A DNA stretch of 64,000 bases from Lucinisca nassula (GCA_963580285.1 OY757021.1:91933221-91997220), one strand, 5' to 3'. Counted from the stretch's first letter, positions 20,170 through 30,514 are shown. Notes: generated from the letters alone by a model not told the origin. Translations and numbers: made by a program.

Positions 20170-20318
20170 AGCTATCCAAAATAAAAATATATTAGCAATA
20201 CATACATGCAAAGACAAATTTTAACAACAATAAACCACAACAGAAGAGAACCGCCTTGGAATGGTCAGTGGGGGGGGGGGTGGTGAGGGGGCCGGGAGGG
20301 CTGCTTAAATCGAGTTTA
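20170..20318 (-). mobile_element. YLDD retroelement 3' fragment, right of PAL insertion
   Basis: 'gctatccaaaataaaaatat', 'cacaacagaagagaaccgccttggaatggtcagtgg' and 'gcttaaatcgagtttac' match 9520-9660. A run of about 10 G lies at 20270-20280. Confidence 0.65.
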
Positions 20319-20697
20319 CATCACAAAAACACGCCTATATCATTTTGACTCCCTTGAACCCCACTTTTATATAGTAAAACTGAGGTTTCCGGGGTATACC
20401 TTATTTTTCTTATTTCTGCTCTAAAATATAGATTATGGGTACTCGTTAGAACCGCCTCGATGAGGCGGTTCTAACGAGTACCCACAATCTATATTTTGAG
20501 CATATTTTTTATTTCTGCTCTAAGATATAGATTGTTGGTACTCGTTAGAACCGCCTCGATAAGGCGGTTCTAACGAGTACCCGCAATCTATATTTTGAGC
20601 AGAAATAAGAAAAATATCACAATTTTTCATCTTAAAATTTTCTTTTTTTTCGGCGATAAATGTGGCGATGTATTTGTATAGGCGAGTTGGCGTAATG
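20319..20697 (-). mobile_element. PAL-A element with two complete tandem hairpins
   Basis: CATCACAAAAACACGCC to TATAGGCGAGTTGGCGTAATG. Two full palindromes follow each other: the first is centred near 20462, the second near 20558. Each has GAACCGCCTCGAT.AGGCGGTTC tips and long arms. Confidence 0.93.
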
Positions 20698-20776
20698 TGT
20701 TGCCAAAATTCTTGCCCTTGGTTCTGTGGTTGTTAAGACGTTGGCTCTAATGATCAAAAATTCTTTAATACTCTTA

Positions 20777-20989
20777 GTATCCCTTTTTGTACAAAATGGA
20801 ATCTTCCTTCTTATATATAGCATGAGTCCATTTCAAAATTTAGGGATGTTAGGTGTGTTTTCTTCAAAATTAGTTTGGAAATTGGCTGAACTTTTAGTAA
20901 ACAGTGGAGGCCCTGATCAGACGTCTGATCTGGGGCTGCACTGTTTGCCAGGGTACCCGTTTTGGGGTTTCTGGTACAAAATGGGTTAA
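20777..20989. mobile_element. TTAA-type MITE with CAAACAGTG hairpin
   Basis: The left end is 'tatccctttttgtacaaaatgg' and the right end 'ggtacaaaatgggttaa', an imperfect TIR. The centre is a hairpin AAACAGTGGAGGCCCTGATCAGACG/TCTGATCTGGGGCTGCACTGTTT. It is like 57596-57777. Confidence 0.8.
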
Positions 20990-21132
20990 CCCAACTTGGC
21001 TGCATAAATGTGTGACAGCAGTATGAGGGGTGGATAGAAAATCCGTCCCGAGTGTCACTGTCCTGCATCTTGAGTCTCGAGAGACGAGATTTTTTTGGTC
21101 TCTGTTAGTTTCTTGGTTATTCATATGTTTGT

Positions 21133-21290
21133 TAGAAGCCTCCGTGGTGCAGTGGTTACGCTACTCGCCTTGTAAACCTGGGATCGCAGGATCGATCCCG
21201 GGCTTCTCCAGACTTTCGGATGAGTCTTTAAACCGAGGTCCCGTCTCCGTATGACCTTAGCTGTTGGTGGGACGTAAAACTAAAAATCAC
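21133..21290 (+). mobile_element. tRNA-derived SINE-T2
   Basis: The head has an A-box-like TGGTGCAGTGGTTACGC and a B-box-like GATCGATCCC; the tail has 'gaggtcccgtctccgtatgacc' and 'gtgggacgtaaaac'. A perfect 12-bp duplication TCATATGTTTGT lies at 21121-21132 and 21291-21302. Confidence 0.95.
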
Positions 21291-21302
21291 TCATATGTTT
21301 GT

Positions 21303-22800
21303 CACCACTCAAAATGTTATAACGACGCAAAATGTTATAAAATTATAACATTTTGCGTCGAAGAGAATTTTTCCTCTACGCAAAATGTTATAAAATTTGA
21401 TGACTGTTTTTCTAGCAAATGTTTGCTCGCGAGTGGCAGACGAAGTGAAGAAAGTTGTGTGCGATTTTAACTCCAAACATTATAATAGATTCATGATTTA
21501 GTTCTTCATAAGTTACAACATTTTGCGTCGAGTTTTATTTTTCACCCTGCGCAAAATGTTGTAAAATTTTGAAAATAGATGCCTAGTTTGTATGGATATA
21601 TAGTTCTAGCGCAAATAAGTTTGTTTTTTTTTTTAATCCAGCAACCTAAATTTACGACGAGTAAGAATTTTATAAATGTAATTTTGCTATTCTGCGTTGG
21701 GAGAAAAATTAAGCTCGACGCAAAATGACTTTTATGAAATTCTTAATCGTCCTAAATTAAGGTTGTCGAGAGTTAAAACCAACTTATCTGTACTATAACT
21801 ATATGTCCGTACAAACTATGCCTCGCCGAGTCAGTAATAGGGAAGGCATCTATTTTAAAAAATTTTACAACATTTTACGTCGGGTGAAAAATATTGTAAC
21901 TTATATAGAACTAAATCATGAAAGTATTATGATGTTTGGAGGCAAAATCTACGTGCAGGTTCTGAACACATCTTTATTCACAACCATGATGTACGTCTGC
22001 CTCCCCGAAGTGTATATTTGCAGAAAAAAAGTCATAAAAATTTTACAACATTTTGCGTTGGGGGGAAATTCCCCTCGACGCAAAATGTTATAATTTTATA
22101 ACATTTTGCGTTGGGAGACAAGGTAAGCACGACGCAAAATGGTATAACTTTTATTAAATTCTAAATCGTCGTTAATTTAGGTTGCTGAGAGATCAAACCA
22201 ACTGATTTGCGCTATAACTATATTTGCCTCGCGGAGTCTGTAATAGACAAGGCAGCTATTTTAAAACTTTACATCATTTTGCGTCGGGTGAAAAATAAAG
22301 CTCGACGCAAAATGTTGTAACTTACGATGAACTAAATTATGAGAATATCATGATGTTTGGAGTTAAAATCGACGTGAATGTACTGGACACACTTTTCCTC
22401 ACTTCGTCTGCCTCCCCGAAGCGTGTATTTTCTAGAAAAATAGTCATCATAGAGGATCTTACATGAGGGGCAGACTTAATTTCAGTTGCTGAGAGATAAA
22501 ACCAACTTAATTGCACTATAACTATATTGCCTTGCAAACTATGCCCCGCGGAGTCTGTAATAGGCAAGGCATCTATTTTCAAACTATTACAACATTTTGC
22601 GTCGGGTGAAAAATAAAGCTCGACGCAAAATGTTGTAACATATGAAGAACTAAATCCTGAAAATATTATGATGTTTGGAGTGAAAAAATCGACGTGTAGG
22701 TACTGAACACATTTTTCTTCACTTCGACTGCCTCCCCGAAGCGAAAATTTGGAAGAAAAATAGTCATCAAAGTTTTATAACATGTGCCTTGGGGGAATTG
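21303..22800. repeat. Array of GACGCAAAATGTT palindromes in ~290-430 bp units
   Basis: The core word ACAACATTTTGCGTCG and its complement occur as hairpins at 21323-21360 (perfect 38-nt palindrome), 21343-21390, 21512-21560, about 22036-22090, 22085-22140, 22262-22320 and 22586-22640. A longer unit ('ataactatat...ggagtctgtaatag...aaggcatctatttt...' to 'tgcctccccgaagcg...aatagtcatc') is present in direct orientation at about 21762-22040, 22184-22455 and 22478-22770. It is inverted at about 21395-21640. No ORF of interest. Confidence 0.85.
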
Positions 22801-23211
22801 TACCTTTCATTTCTAGGGGCAGATATTAATAATTGCCGATGCGCGCAGTACTGTGTTGCAAATACTTTGGCATTAAGTGACGTCAAATTAAGGGCAGTGA
22901 TGTCACAACCATTGACGGTTTATATTAATTACGCAAAAATTCTCGAAATTAAGTCTGTTCCTGTGTAGGATAACCTGGGTAGAATAAGATTTCCTTATCT
23001 GGTGTGCAAGAAAATGAGATTAACCGGGGTGCTTTTTTATACATTTGTTAGTGTGATGGCGCAGCCTCGAATTTTCCCTTTACATGTACTTGGAATATCT
23101 ATGACTTTTAGATTGAAAATTGATGGAGTCAAAATAACCATAATTGTAATATACATTAAAGGTTCAACATTTCATGAGACTACTGTGAAGTCAGAGTGTT
23201 TCGTAAGAGGC
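22801..23211. other. Unassigned interval
   Basis: No repeat or gene recognised. One 71-residue plus ORF (23002-23217) has no visible family signature. Confidence 0.4.
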
Positions 23212-23300
23212 TCATAAACAGTGTGGATCCGCGTTCTGCGGCGTCTGATCATGTCTACACTGTTTGCTTAAAACCTGTAATTGAAGGGTTAAACAAAACA
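23212..23300. repeat. CAAACAGTG hairpin fragment
   Basis: 'aaacagtgtggatccgcgttctgcggcgtctgatcatgtctacactgtttgc' with a shortened left arm, followed by 'gaagggttaaac'. Confidence 0.75.
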
Positions 23301-23307
23301 GTTTAAA

Positions 23308-23546
23308 TGAGCCCCGCCAAGCGAATTTGGGTCTTCGAGCATTCCGTCATGACAAATTTTAACTGCGCATGCCCAGCCATTCAGAGGGGCCAAGGATATG
23401 GCTTTCTGTCTGAAGGTTCCTCTTGATTTACTGCTTGTATGAGCGAGCAGCGAAGGTTCTGGCGAGACTGCGCGGATGCGCAGGCTCGCCTGAACCTTCG
23501 CTGCTCGCATAGGCGTTAAGTACCAAAATCGCTTGACGTGGCCCAA
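23308..23546. mobile_element. MITE-like element with 34-bp-arm hairpin
   Basis: The ends TGAGCCCCGCCAAGCGAATTTGG and CCAAAATCGCTTGACGTGGCCCAA are imperfect inverted repeats. The interior hairpin 23438-23511 pairs GAGCAGCGAAGGTTC... with GAACCTTCGCTGCTC... around GGAT. Confidence 0.65.
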
Positions 23547-23689
23547 ATATTAGCACATGACTTTTTTCCCAGCGTACACTTAGAGACAATCAATCCCAGT
23601 ACTCTTAGTACTTTGATCACTCCTGCGCTCTTAGGAATGGATCATCATTATCCAAAACAGGAATTTCAATTATAATTCAAAAGCAGTAC

Positions 23690-23755
23690 ACACTGGTGAG
23701 ACAGCTCATAATGGACTGTCTCATCTTGATCTACACTGTTTGCATAGGTATCTGT
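23690..23755. repeat. CAAACAGTG hairpin remnant
   Basis: 'gatctacactgtttgcatagg' with a degenerate left arm ('gagacagctcataatggactgtctc'). Confidence 0.5.
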
Positions 23756-23826
23756 ACCAGGCTACTTGGTTGAAAGAAATCTTTGGGCATGCCCGCCCAA
23801 CGAGGACATACATTTGCGCACCAGCT

Positions 23827-24108
23827 CAATAACGATACCACAGCCGTGCAACATAGTGCGTTCTATGGTTATTTTTCTGATAAGAATTTGTAATATTTTT
23901 CTTATTTATACCCCAAAAATAGGTTGTATGTACTCGTTAGAACCGCCTCATTGAGGCGGTTCTAACGAGTATCAACAACCTATGTCTAGCAGCAGAAATA
24001 AGAAAAAATAATAATGAATATCACCTTTGAAACCCCATTTTTCTCTGTATAAAGTTTGGTTTTAGAGGATGTTCCTTTCATTCCTTTCATGGACTTATTA
24101 ACGTGATG
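23827..24108 (+). mobile_element. PAL-B element
   Basis: 'aataacgataccacagccgtgcaacatagtgcg' to 'catggacttattaacgtgatg'; perfect GAACCGCCTCATTGAGGCGGTTC centre. Confidence 0.9.
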
Positions 24109-24289
24109 CTTTCTAGACTTTATGAAGAAATTTTGGTCTATGCGCATCTACAGTCGAACTTCGATGGTTCGAACACCTTTTGGACCATGCAAATTTGTGC
24201 AAGAGAGGGGTAGTTCGAGTCAATGTTGTTCAATAATAGCGCTCGGTCAAATCGCATAATACGGATAGCTTTTTCTATTTTCTTGAATA

Positions 24290-24450
24290 TAAAGGTATGT
24301 CGTGTGTACTCATTAGAATCCGCATATTCGAGGCGCTTCCAATGGGTACAAAAGCATTTGAATTGTCTCGATTGTACACATTAGAATATCCTTGTCGAGG
24401 CGATTCTTATCAGTAAGAACCCGTCAGACCAATCTAATGAGTACAAAAAA
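24290..24450. repeat. Decayed PAL-like hairpin pair
   Basis: Two weak copies of 'gtactcattagaat.cgc...tcgaggcg.ttc.aat.agtac' (24300-24350 and 24375-24420) look like old PAL palindromes without recognisable ends. Confidence 0.4.
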
Positions 24451-24496
24451 ACGTACATTTTCAAGATTTAATACGAAAATTCTATTCAGCTTATCC

Positions 24497-24800
24497 CGGC
24501 CGGCCTCGGAAGCTCAGTCGGATGCGCGTTTGATTTGTGATCAAGCGGATGCGAGTTCGATACCTGTCGTGGCCGGCAACATTCTTTCGCGGAGATTGAT
24601 CATGAGATATTTTCTACGGTCATTCTCTTCCTTCCGCTGATTCAAGAAGGGCAGTTGTCAGTTTCTGGCGAAAGAATGTGCACTGTACTGGTTAACCGCT
24701 TACGTATAAGCCCGCCAAGGAAAAGTGTGGAAAGGTAAACTGACCGGCTCAAAATGACCTAAAATAAAGTTGACTGGGCCGTTAAACTCCAATACATACA
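24497..24800 (+). mobile_element. tRNA-derived SINE-T4
   Basis: The head has an A-box-like AAGCTCAGTCGGATGCGCG and a B-box-like GAGTTCGATACC. The body has 'ttctttcgcggagattgatcatgag' and 'gaaagaatgtgcactgtactggttaaccgctta'; the tail has 'ggctcaaaatgacc' and 'gttgactgggccgttaaac'. Confidence 0.92.
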
Positions 24801-25078
24801 ATCAAGGACTGATGATCAGGAAGACGCGGGTTCGATACCTGCCGGGGTCGGCAGCATTCTTTCGTGGATATTGATCATGAAATCTTTTCTACGGTCATTC
24901 TCTCCCTTCCGCTGATTCAAGAAGGGCAATTGTCAGTTTCTGGCGAAAGAATTTGCACTGTACTGGTTAATCGTTTATGTATAAGCCTGTCCAGGAAAAG
25001 TGTGGATAGGTAAACTGACCGGCTCAAAATGACATAAATAATGTTGACTGGGCCATTAAACGCCAATGCAAATGAACA
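24801..25078 (+). mobile_element. SINE-T4, head-truncated tandem neighbour
   Basis: It starts inside the tRNA head ('gactgatgatcaggaagacgcgggttcgatacc') and is otherwise collinear with the preceding copy, ending 'gttgactgggccattaaacgcc'. Confidence 0.9.
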
Positions 25079-25233
25079 AACAAAACTTAGATTATCCTAA
25101 TTATATTAATATCTGCAGTTGTTGGAGTTTTTTTTTCCAGGGACTCAAGAACGTGTTCGAAACGGCGATTTTAAAAAGTGGTCGAGCAATCGAAGTTTCA
25201 CTTTATACACACGCTGCTCACGCATGTCCCAAT

Positions 25234-25508
25234 GCGTTACGAAAACACATCTATTCAAATATTTTGTCACCAAAAATGAATACTTTCTGAACAAATAATG
25301 TTCTGTTTTTCCTCGTGCTGCTCAAAAATAGATTGTGGGAAATCGTTAGAGTCCCCTCACCTCGCCGAGGCGGTTCTAACGAGTACCCACTATCTATGTT
25401 TTTAGAAGAATTAAGAAAACAAATAACGACTACCCCTCCAAACCCAAGTTTTACTACATAAAAATGGGTTTTAAGAGGGTCAAAATTATATAGGCGTGTT
25501 TTCGTGAT
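25234..25508 (+). mobile_element. PAL-A element
   Basis: 'cgttacgaaaacacatctattc' to 'tataggcgtgttttcgtgat'. The palindrome has an extra 'cctcacctcgcc' at the tip. The long minus ORF across it is fortuitous. Confidence 0.88.
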
Positions 25509-26376
25509 TACACATGTTCGTATGTAAAGGTTCATATGTAAAAGATCAAAACTGACACACCTATAACTGAAATCATATAAATATGGGGATGTCTGGATAG
25601 TGATTGGGTACTTTGAAATTAAAAGGCGCATGCGCAAGCTTTCATGCAATTTCATCAACTGGCGTCCAAGATGTCTAGGCTGGTTACAGTGTGCGCACAT
25701 CTTATGCTGTGATCGCTGCTTGGTTGCAATGTTGCGAAGCGCTACCTCAGTGGTAAGCCAACTGAAAAGACACAATATTGTTTGTGTTTCAAAATTAATA
25801 TTTCCTTGTTCATAAAACCGGTCGAAATTATTCAATCAGAGAACTACAGCCCTGTGACGCTCACCTGAAACCTAACACTGAACAAATTTATCAGCGCAGT
25901 TTTTTTTTCTACGCAAACAATATAGACGCTGGGTTTAACACGGAAGTACAGCCATTAGTTACCCACAATACAGGTTGGCCTTTATAGTTATGCAAAACAA
26001 GTATAAGCTTCACAAGAAGATTAAAGCTGTCCATAACAAGTGCAGGGTTTCACACAAAAAAAGGAGGCCGACTAAAAAAAAGAACTTTAGTGAGCTAAAA
26101 ATCTTGCCTCACCGTTAGCAAAATTTTATAATAATCTTACATTAGTCTTCTTTAAACTGTAGGAAAGTTTTTTTGCTTAAAATCTCCAACAGTATCCAAG
26201 CTTTCCATTTGCTAAGATGTTACCAGTATATTGCAGTTAGACATGTGCCTTTTTAAAGATGGAAAAGAACTTTTTGACAAATTACAGCATTTGCATCTTT
26301 GACATTTCAGACATTCTACTTCAGTCGGCAGGATCCTGGGTACAGACTGGGGATAAGAATATTGCCAAAGACAATT
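25509..26376. other. Unassigned interval
   Basis: No repeats recognised. Short ORFs (plus 25600-25815, minus 26212-26418) show no family signature. Confidence 0.4.
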
Positions 26377-26659
26377 CATTACGCTAACACACCCGTGCGA
26401 CATAGTGCATTTTTTCACATCCCCAAAATCGCTACTTTTCTGATGAAAAAATACGATATTTTTGTTATTTTTACTTCAAACATAGGTTGTGGGTGCTCGT
26501 TAGAACCGCCTCATTGAGGCGGTTCTAACGAGTACCCACAACCTATGTCTTGGAGTAGAAATAAGAAAAAAAATACTTTATACCCCAGTAAACCCCAGTT
26601 TTCCCTTTATAAACTGGGGTTTAGGAGGTTGTTCGTTTCACGGACATGTTCACGTGATG
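26377..26659 (+). mobile_element. PAL-B element
   Basis: CATTACGCTAACACACCCGTGCG to CACGGACATGTTCACGTGATG; intact palindrome with AACATAGGTTGTGGGTGCTCG arms. Confidence 0.95.
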
Positions 26660-26769
26660 CATTTTATAAAACACTTTTCTGGGATATTACTCTAGACATT
26701 GACATAGAATATTTGCTAAGCGTAGACCTAGCTTTTTGTCAAAGGTATACTTGTAGTCAGTTCCCATAT

Positions 26770-27010
26770 ACACCACAGGTTGCAAACAGTGTGGAGCCTT
26801 CAGTACCCAGATGTTAATAACATTGCCAGCTTAACAAAGTCGTTTGCGGTCAAAATGTTAACCCTGAAGAAATCATTTTGCCACACCTATTTCTGACTAT
26901 CAACCAATCAAACTGTTTTAGATAATGTATTCGTTGAAATGTAAGCTGAATTACAATTATCAGATCTGATCAGAAGCCATCTGATCTGCATATTTGTTGT
27001 TTGAAAACGT
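26770..27010. mobile_element. TTAA-type MITE fragments
   Basis: 'gttgcaaacagtgtggagcc' (26777), 'tgttaaccctgaag' (TTAA at 26858-26861), 'tttctgactatcaaccaatcaaac' and 'gatctgatcagaagccatctgatctgcat' match 62924-63125. Confidence 0.6.
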
Positions 27011-27017
27011 AAGTGTT

Positions 27018-27259
27018 CATCATGTAACTTTGACCCCATTTTATATAGTAAAACTAGGGATTACAGGGGTATACATAATTTTTCTTATTTCTGCTCTAAA
27101 ATATAGATGTTGGTACTCGATGAGGCGGTTCTAACCAGTACCTACAATCTATATACTCAGCAGAAATAAGAAAAAAAATCATAATTGTTTCGTCTTAGAA
27201 TTTTCGTTTTTCTGGGGGTTAAGTTTACAATGAATTTGTAAAGGCGTGATTTCGTAATG
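27018..27259 (-). mobile_element. PAL-A, one palindrome arm deleted
   Basis: 'catcatgtaactttgacccc' to 'aaaggcgtgatttcgtaatg'. The left arm is shortened to 'agatgttggtactcgatgaggcggttc', so the GAACCGCC half of the tip is missing. Confidence 0.88.
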
Positions 27260-27294
27260 TGTGTTCAGCGGGATAAGGGTTAATTTATATAATA

Positions 27295-27573
27295 CATCAC
27301 GAAAACATGCCTATATAATTTTGATCCCCTTGAACCCCACTTTTATATAATAAAACTGGGGTTTCCGGGGGTATACCTTATTTTTCTTATCTCTGCTCTA
27401 AAATATAGATTGTGGCTACTCTTTAGAACCGCCTCGATGAGGCGGTTCTAACGAGTACCCACAATCTATATTTTGAGCAGGAATAAGAAAAATATCACAA
27501 TTTTTTTCATTTAAAATTTTCGTTTTTAAGGCGGTAATGTTTCGATATATGAGTATAGGCGTGTTTTCGTAAT
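27295..27573 (-). mobile_element. PAL-A element
   Basis: CATCACGAAAACATGCCTATATA to TATAGGCGTGTTTTCGTAAT; full palindrome around CTCGATGAG. Confidence 0.94.
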
Positions 27574-27719
27574 AATAATAATTATAATAATAATAATCGA
27601 CCTTATTTAATAATCGACCTTATTTATAGAGGGTAACACATTCAGTACTAGTACTAATCTTCCATGTGGCCCTCTTTTCCTGGGAAGAAACCAGTACTAA
27701 GCAATGTGGATAAAGTTCT
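27574..27719. other. AT-rich spacer with AAT microsatellite
   Basis: An (ATA)n stretch lies at 27573-27600, followed by sequence likely belonging to the tRNA-headed SINE downstream on the minus strand. Confidence 0.5.
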
Positions 27720-27825
27720 TGCTCAAGGAAACAACACGTGGCGCTTGCGAGGATCGAACCGGCTACCTCTCGATCTCAAATCCGATGCTTTACCACTGCA
27801 CCACAGCGCTCCACTATGAAGTACA
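27720..27825 (-). mobile_element. tRNA-derived SINE-T5 head
   Basis: Minus sense reads 'agcgctgtggtgcagtggtaaagc' (A-box-like), 'gccggttcgatcctcgc' (B-box) and a closing 'aagcgcc'. The acceptor stem pairs only partly, so this is tRNA-derived rather than a working tRNA. Confidence 0.7.
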
Positions 27826-27840
27826 ATATCTAATGTGGTC

Positions 27841-28131
27841 GTTTAACGGTCCAGTCAACACCTTTTTATGTCATTTTGAGCCGCTCAGTTTACCTATCCA
27901 CACTTTTCCATGGCAGGCTTATACGTAAGCGGTTAACCAGTACAGTACACATTCTTTCGCCAGAAACTGACAACTGCACTTCTTGAATCAGCGGAAGGGA
28001 GAGACTGACCGCCGAAAAGTTTTCACGATCGATCTCCACGAAAAAATGTTGCCGACCCCGGCAGATATCGAACCCGCGTTCTCCTGATCACCAGTCAGAC
28101 GCGCATCCGACTTAGCTACAGAGACCGGCTT
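27841..28131 (-). mobile_element. tRNA-derived SINE-T4
   Basis: Minus sense: 'gtagctaagtcggatgcgcgtc', 'gcgggttcgatatctgccggggtcggc', 'gccagaaactgacaactgc' complement and the tail 'gttgactggaccgttaaac'. The head lies at 28131. Confidence 0.9.
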
Positions 28132-28434
28132 CTAATGCAGTGATATTTTATCAAAAAATATGTAAGCAGCTAAAAGAGCACATGTTTATTCTGCAAATGT
28201 ACTATATTTTCTGCAAATATGCAATATTTCCCATACTAACACTCTGCATGCTGAGTATTTTTCAGCAGACAACATTTTGAAATAATCTTCTTTTTCCCAG
28301 AAAACAGGTTTGACATTTCACGCAAGTAGTCTCTTCCGCATGTCTTCGTTTCCAATGCCTCTTTTGTAGCTTATTTCACTGCAACGGATACTGAAAGTGT
28401 CGTGTGGTGGGGTTGTAGGATCTCCTCGTTCATC
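28132..28434. other. Unassigned interval
   Basis: Nothing recognised. Confidence 0.4.
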
Positions 28435-28705
28435 CATTACGAAACACGCCTATACAAATGCCTTGTAAACTTTATCGTCGAAATATAAAACACGAAAATT
28501 TTAAGATGAAGAATTGTGATATTTTTCTTTTTTTCTGCTCAGACTATAGATTTCGGGTACCCGTTAGAACCGCCTCACGGAGGCGGTTCTAACGAGTACC
28601 CATTATCCATATTTTAGAGCAGAAATAAGACAAATAAGGTTTCCTCCTGTCAACCAGAGTGGGGTTCCAGGGGAGTCAAAATTATATAGGCGTGTTTTCG
28701 TGATG
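28435..28705 (+). mobile_element. PAL-A element
   Basis: CATTACGAAACACGCCTATAC to TATAGGCGTGTTTTCGTGATG; palindrome around CTCACGGAG with CGGGTACCCG arms. Confidence 0.94.
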
Positions 28706-28782
28706 ATATTTCTATTTTCTTTGGTACCACTGAGTTATTTGTAGTGTCTTATAAAAAGTTGTTCTGCTCCACGGTCACCGGC

Positions 28783-29086
28783 TCCGCCCCCGCCCACTGG
28801 GGCTTGAAAAAAATGATGGGCTGCATGATTCTTTCACGCAGAGCTGATATCCGTCCGCACACGTGTACTGGTAAACCGCTTAGAGGATCTAAGCCTGTCC
28901 AGGAACCGCGGTGCGAGGCGGACCGTCCATGCTTATAAATCCTATTGGTTTCTATGGGCGTCAGGGCTTGAAATGTCATTTCATCTCAATGTCGGGTAAA
29001 AGTCCAACAAACTTGGAAGCAACGTCTCCAAAATGACCTATACTGTGTTGACGGGGACGATAAACCTCAAATCAAACAAACGAAAA
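28783..29086 (+). mobile_element. SINE-G, full length
   Basis: The head is 'tccgcccccgcccactggggc' and the tail 'gttgacggggacgataaacctcaaatcaaac'. A perfect 12-bp duplication ACGGTCACCGGC lies at 28771-28782 and 29087-29098. Confidence 0.95.
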
Positions 29087-29176
29087 ACGGTCACCGGCAG
29101 TGTCGCTAGAGGGTACTGTTGACCGACAGTGTTACAAGTTACAGTACTGCTTTTGAAGAGTCCAAGAAAAAAAAAC

Positions 29177-30257
29177 AAGAGGACAACCATGGTCCTAATT
29201 CGCTCACCTGAGCTAAAAGATTTATGTTTCATCTCCGTGTCTGGTAAACTGTGACGCCCACAAAATTGGATGCAACGTCTCCAAAATGACCTTAATAGTG
29301 TTGATGGGAACGTTAAATCTCAGTTCAAACAATAACACGTGTGTCCCGGAGCAGGACAAATTTTGGCCCGATGTCTTTTAATTTGAACAATCTTGGTAGA
29401 TATCAAAGGACTGGGCCTTCTGGTTTCAGACAAGAAAATCTTCAAAATTATCCTTATACAAGTCTATGTAAAGCCAGTTGGCCCTGGAGCGGTGCCATTT
29501 CGGTTCCCGGGCTATAATTTGAAAAATCTTGTTAGAGGTCCATTAGATGAAGCTACAAACGAAATATCAAAGACCTGGGCCTTCTGGTTTCAGACGAAAA
29601 GATTTTCAAGATTTTTCCCTTATAAGCCTATGCGAAGCAAGTGGACCCCGGGACAGGGCCATTTTGAACCCCGGGATAGAATTAGAACAATCTTGGTAGA
29701 GGTCCACTAGATGAAACAACATACCAAATATCGAAGTCATGGGCCTTCTGGTTTTAGAAAAGAATATTTCAAAGTTTTTCCCCATACGAGTCTATGTAAA
29801 ATAAGTGAACGGGGCCATTTTTGGCCCCAATGCTATAATTTAAACAATCATGATAGAGGCCCACTAGATGGAACTACATAGAAAACATCAAAGACCTGGG
29901 CCCTCTGGTTTGTTTGTTTGATTGATTTGAGGTTTAACGTCCCCGTCAACACTATAAAGGTCATTTTAGAGACGTTGCTTTGAATTTTGTGGGACTTTTA
30001 CCCGACATTGAGATGAAATGACATTTCAAGTCCTGCCGCCCAATGAAACCAATAGGGGTTATAAGCAGGGACGGGCCGACTCGCACAGCTTTGCCTGGGC
30101 AGGCTTAGATCCTCTAAGCGGTTTACCAGTACTCGTGTGCGGGTCGGTTTCAGCTCTGCGTGGAAGCATCATGCAGCCCATATATGGGCCCTCTGGTTTC
30201 AGACAAGAAGATTTATATGTAAAACAAGTGGGCCCCGGGGCGGTGACATTTTTGGCC
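29177..30257 (+). mobile_element. Helentron-like HLE-1c, 3'-truncated, with SINE inside
   Basis: It starts 'aacaagaggacaaccatggtcctaattcgctcacctgag' after an A-run and continues in class 1 ~165-bp units. SINE-G interrupts at 29912-30185. The element stops at 'ttggcccc' where a PAL-B half begins. Confidence 0.75.
29912..30185 (-). mobile_element. SINE-G, full length, inside HLE-1c
   Basis: A perfect 14-bp duplication GGGCCCTCTGGTTT lies at 29898-29911 and 30186-30199. The head end (30185) is slightly shortened. Confidence 0.94.
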
Positions 30258-30419
30258 CCATTGAGGCGGTTTTAACGAGTACCCACAACCTATGTCTTGG
30301 AGCAGAAATAAGAAAAATAATGAATACCCACCCCCCCCCACCCCACCCCTAAACCCCAGTTTTCTCTATATAAAGTTGGATTTAGGGGGTCTTTATTTCA
30401 CGGAATTGTTCACGTGATG
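30258..30419 (+). mobile_element. PAL-B right half
   Basis: It begins exactly at the palindrome tip (CATTGAGGCGGTTTTAACGAG) and ends CACGGAATTGTTCACGTGATG. The left half is missing. Confidence 0.88.
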
Positions 30420-30514
30420 CTTATTGATAGAAAAAATCAGGGTTAATTTTATCCCAGTGAGGTCATAGGGTTATCTATAGAATCTGGGCTGGAATAAATG
30501 GTTTGGCTTGACAA

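Noticed and set aside
25251..25835. 194-residue minus-strand ORF
   Set aside because: It runs through a PAL-A element and its flank; PAL palindromes often lack stops. No domain visible.
27738..27822. Functional tRNA gene on the minus strand
   Set aside because: The A and B boxes look good, but the anticodon stem and most of the acceptor stem do not pair; a SINE head is more likely.
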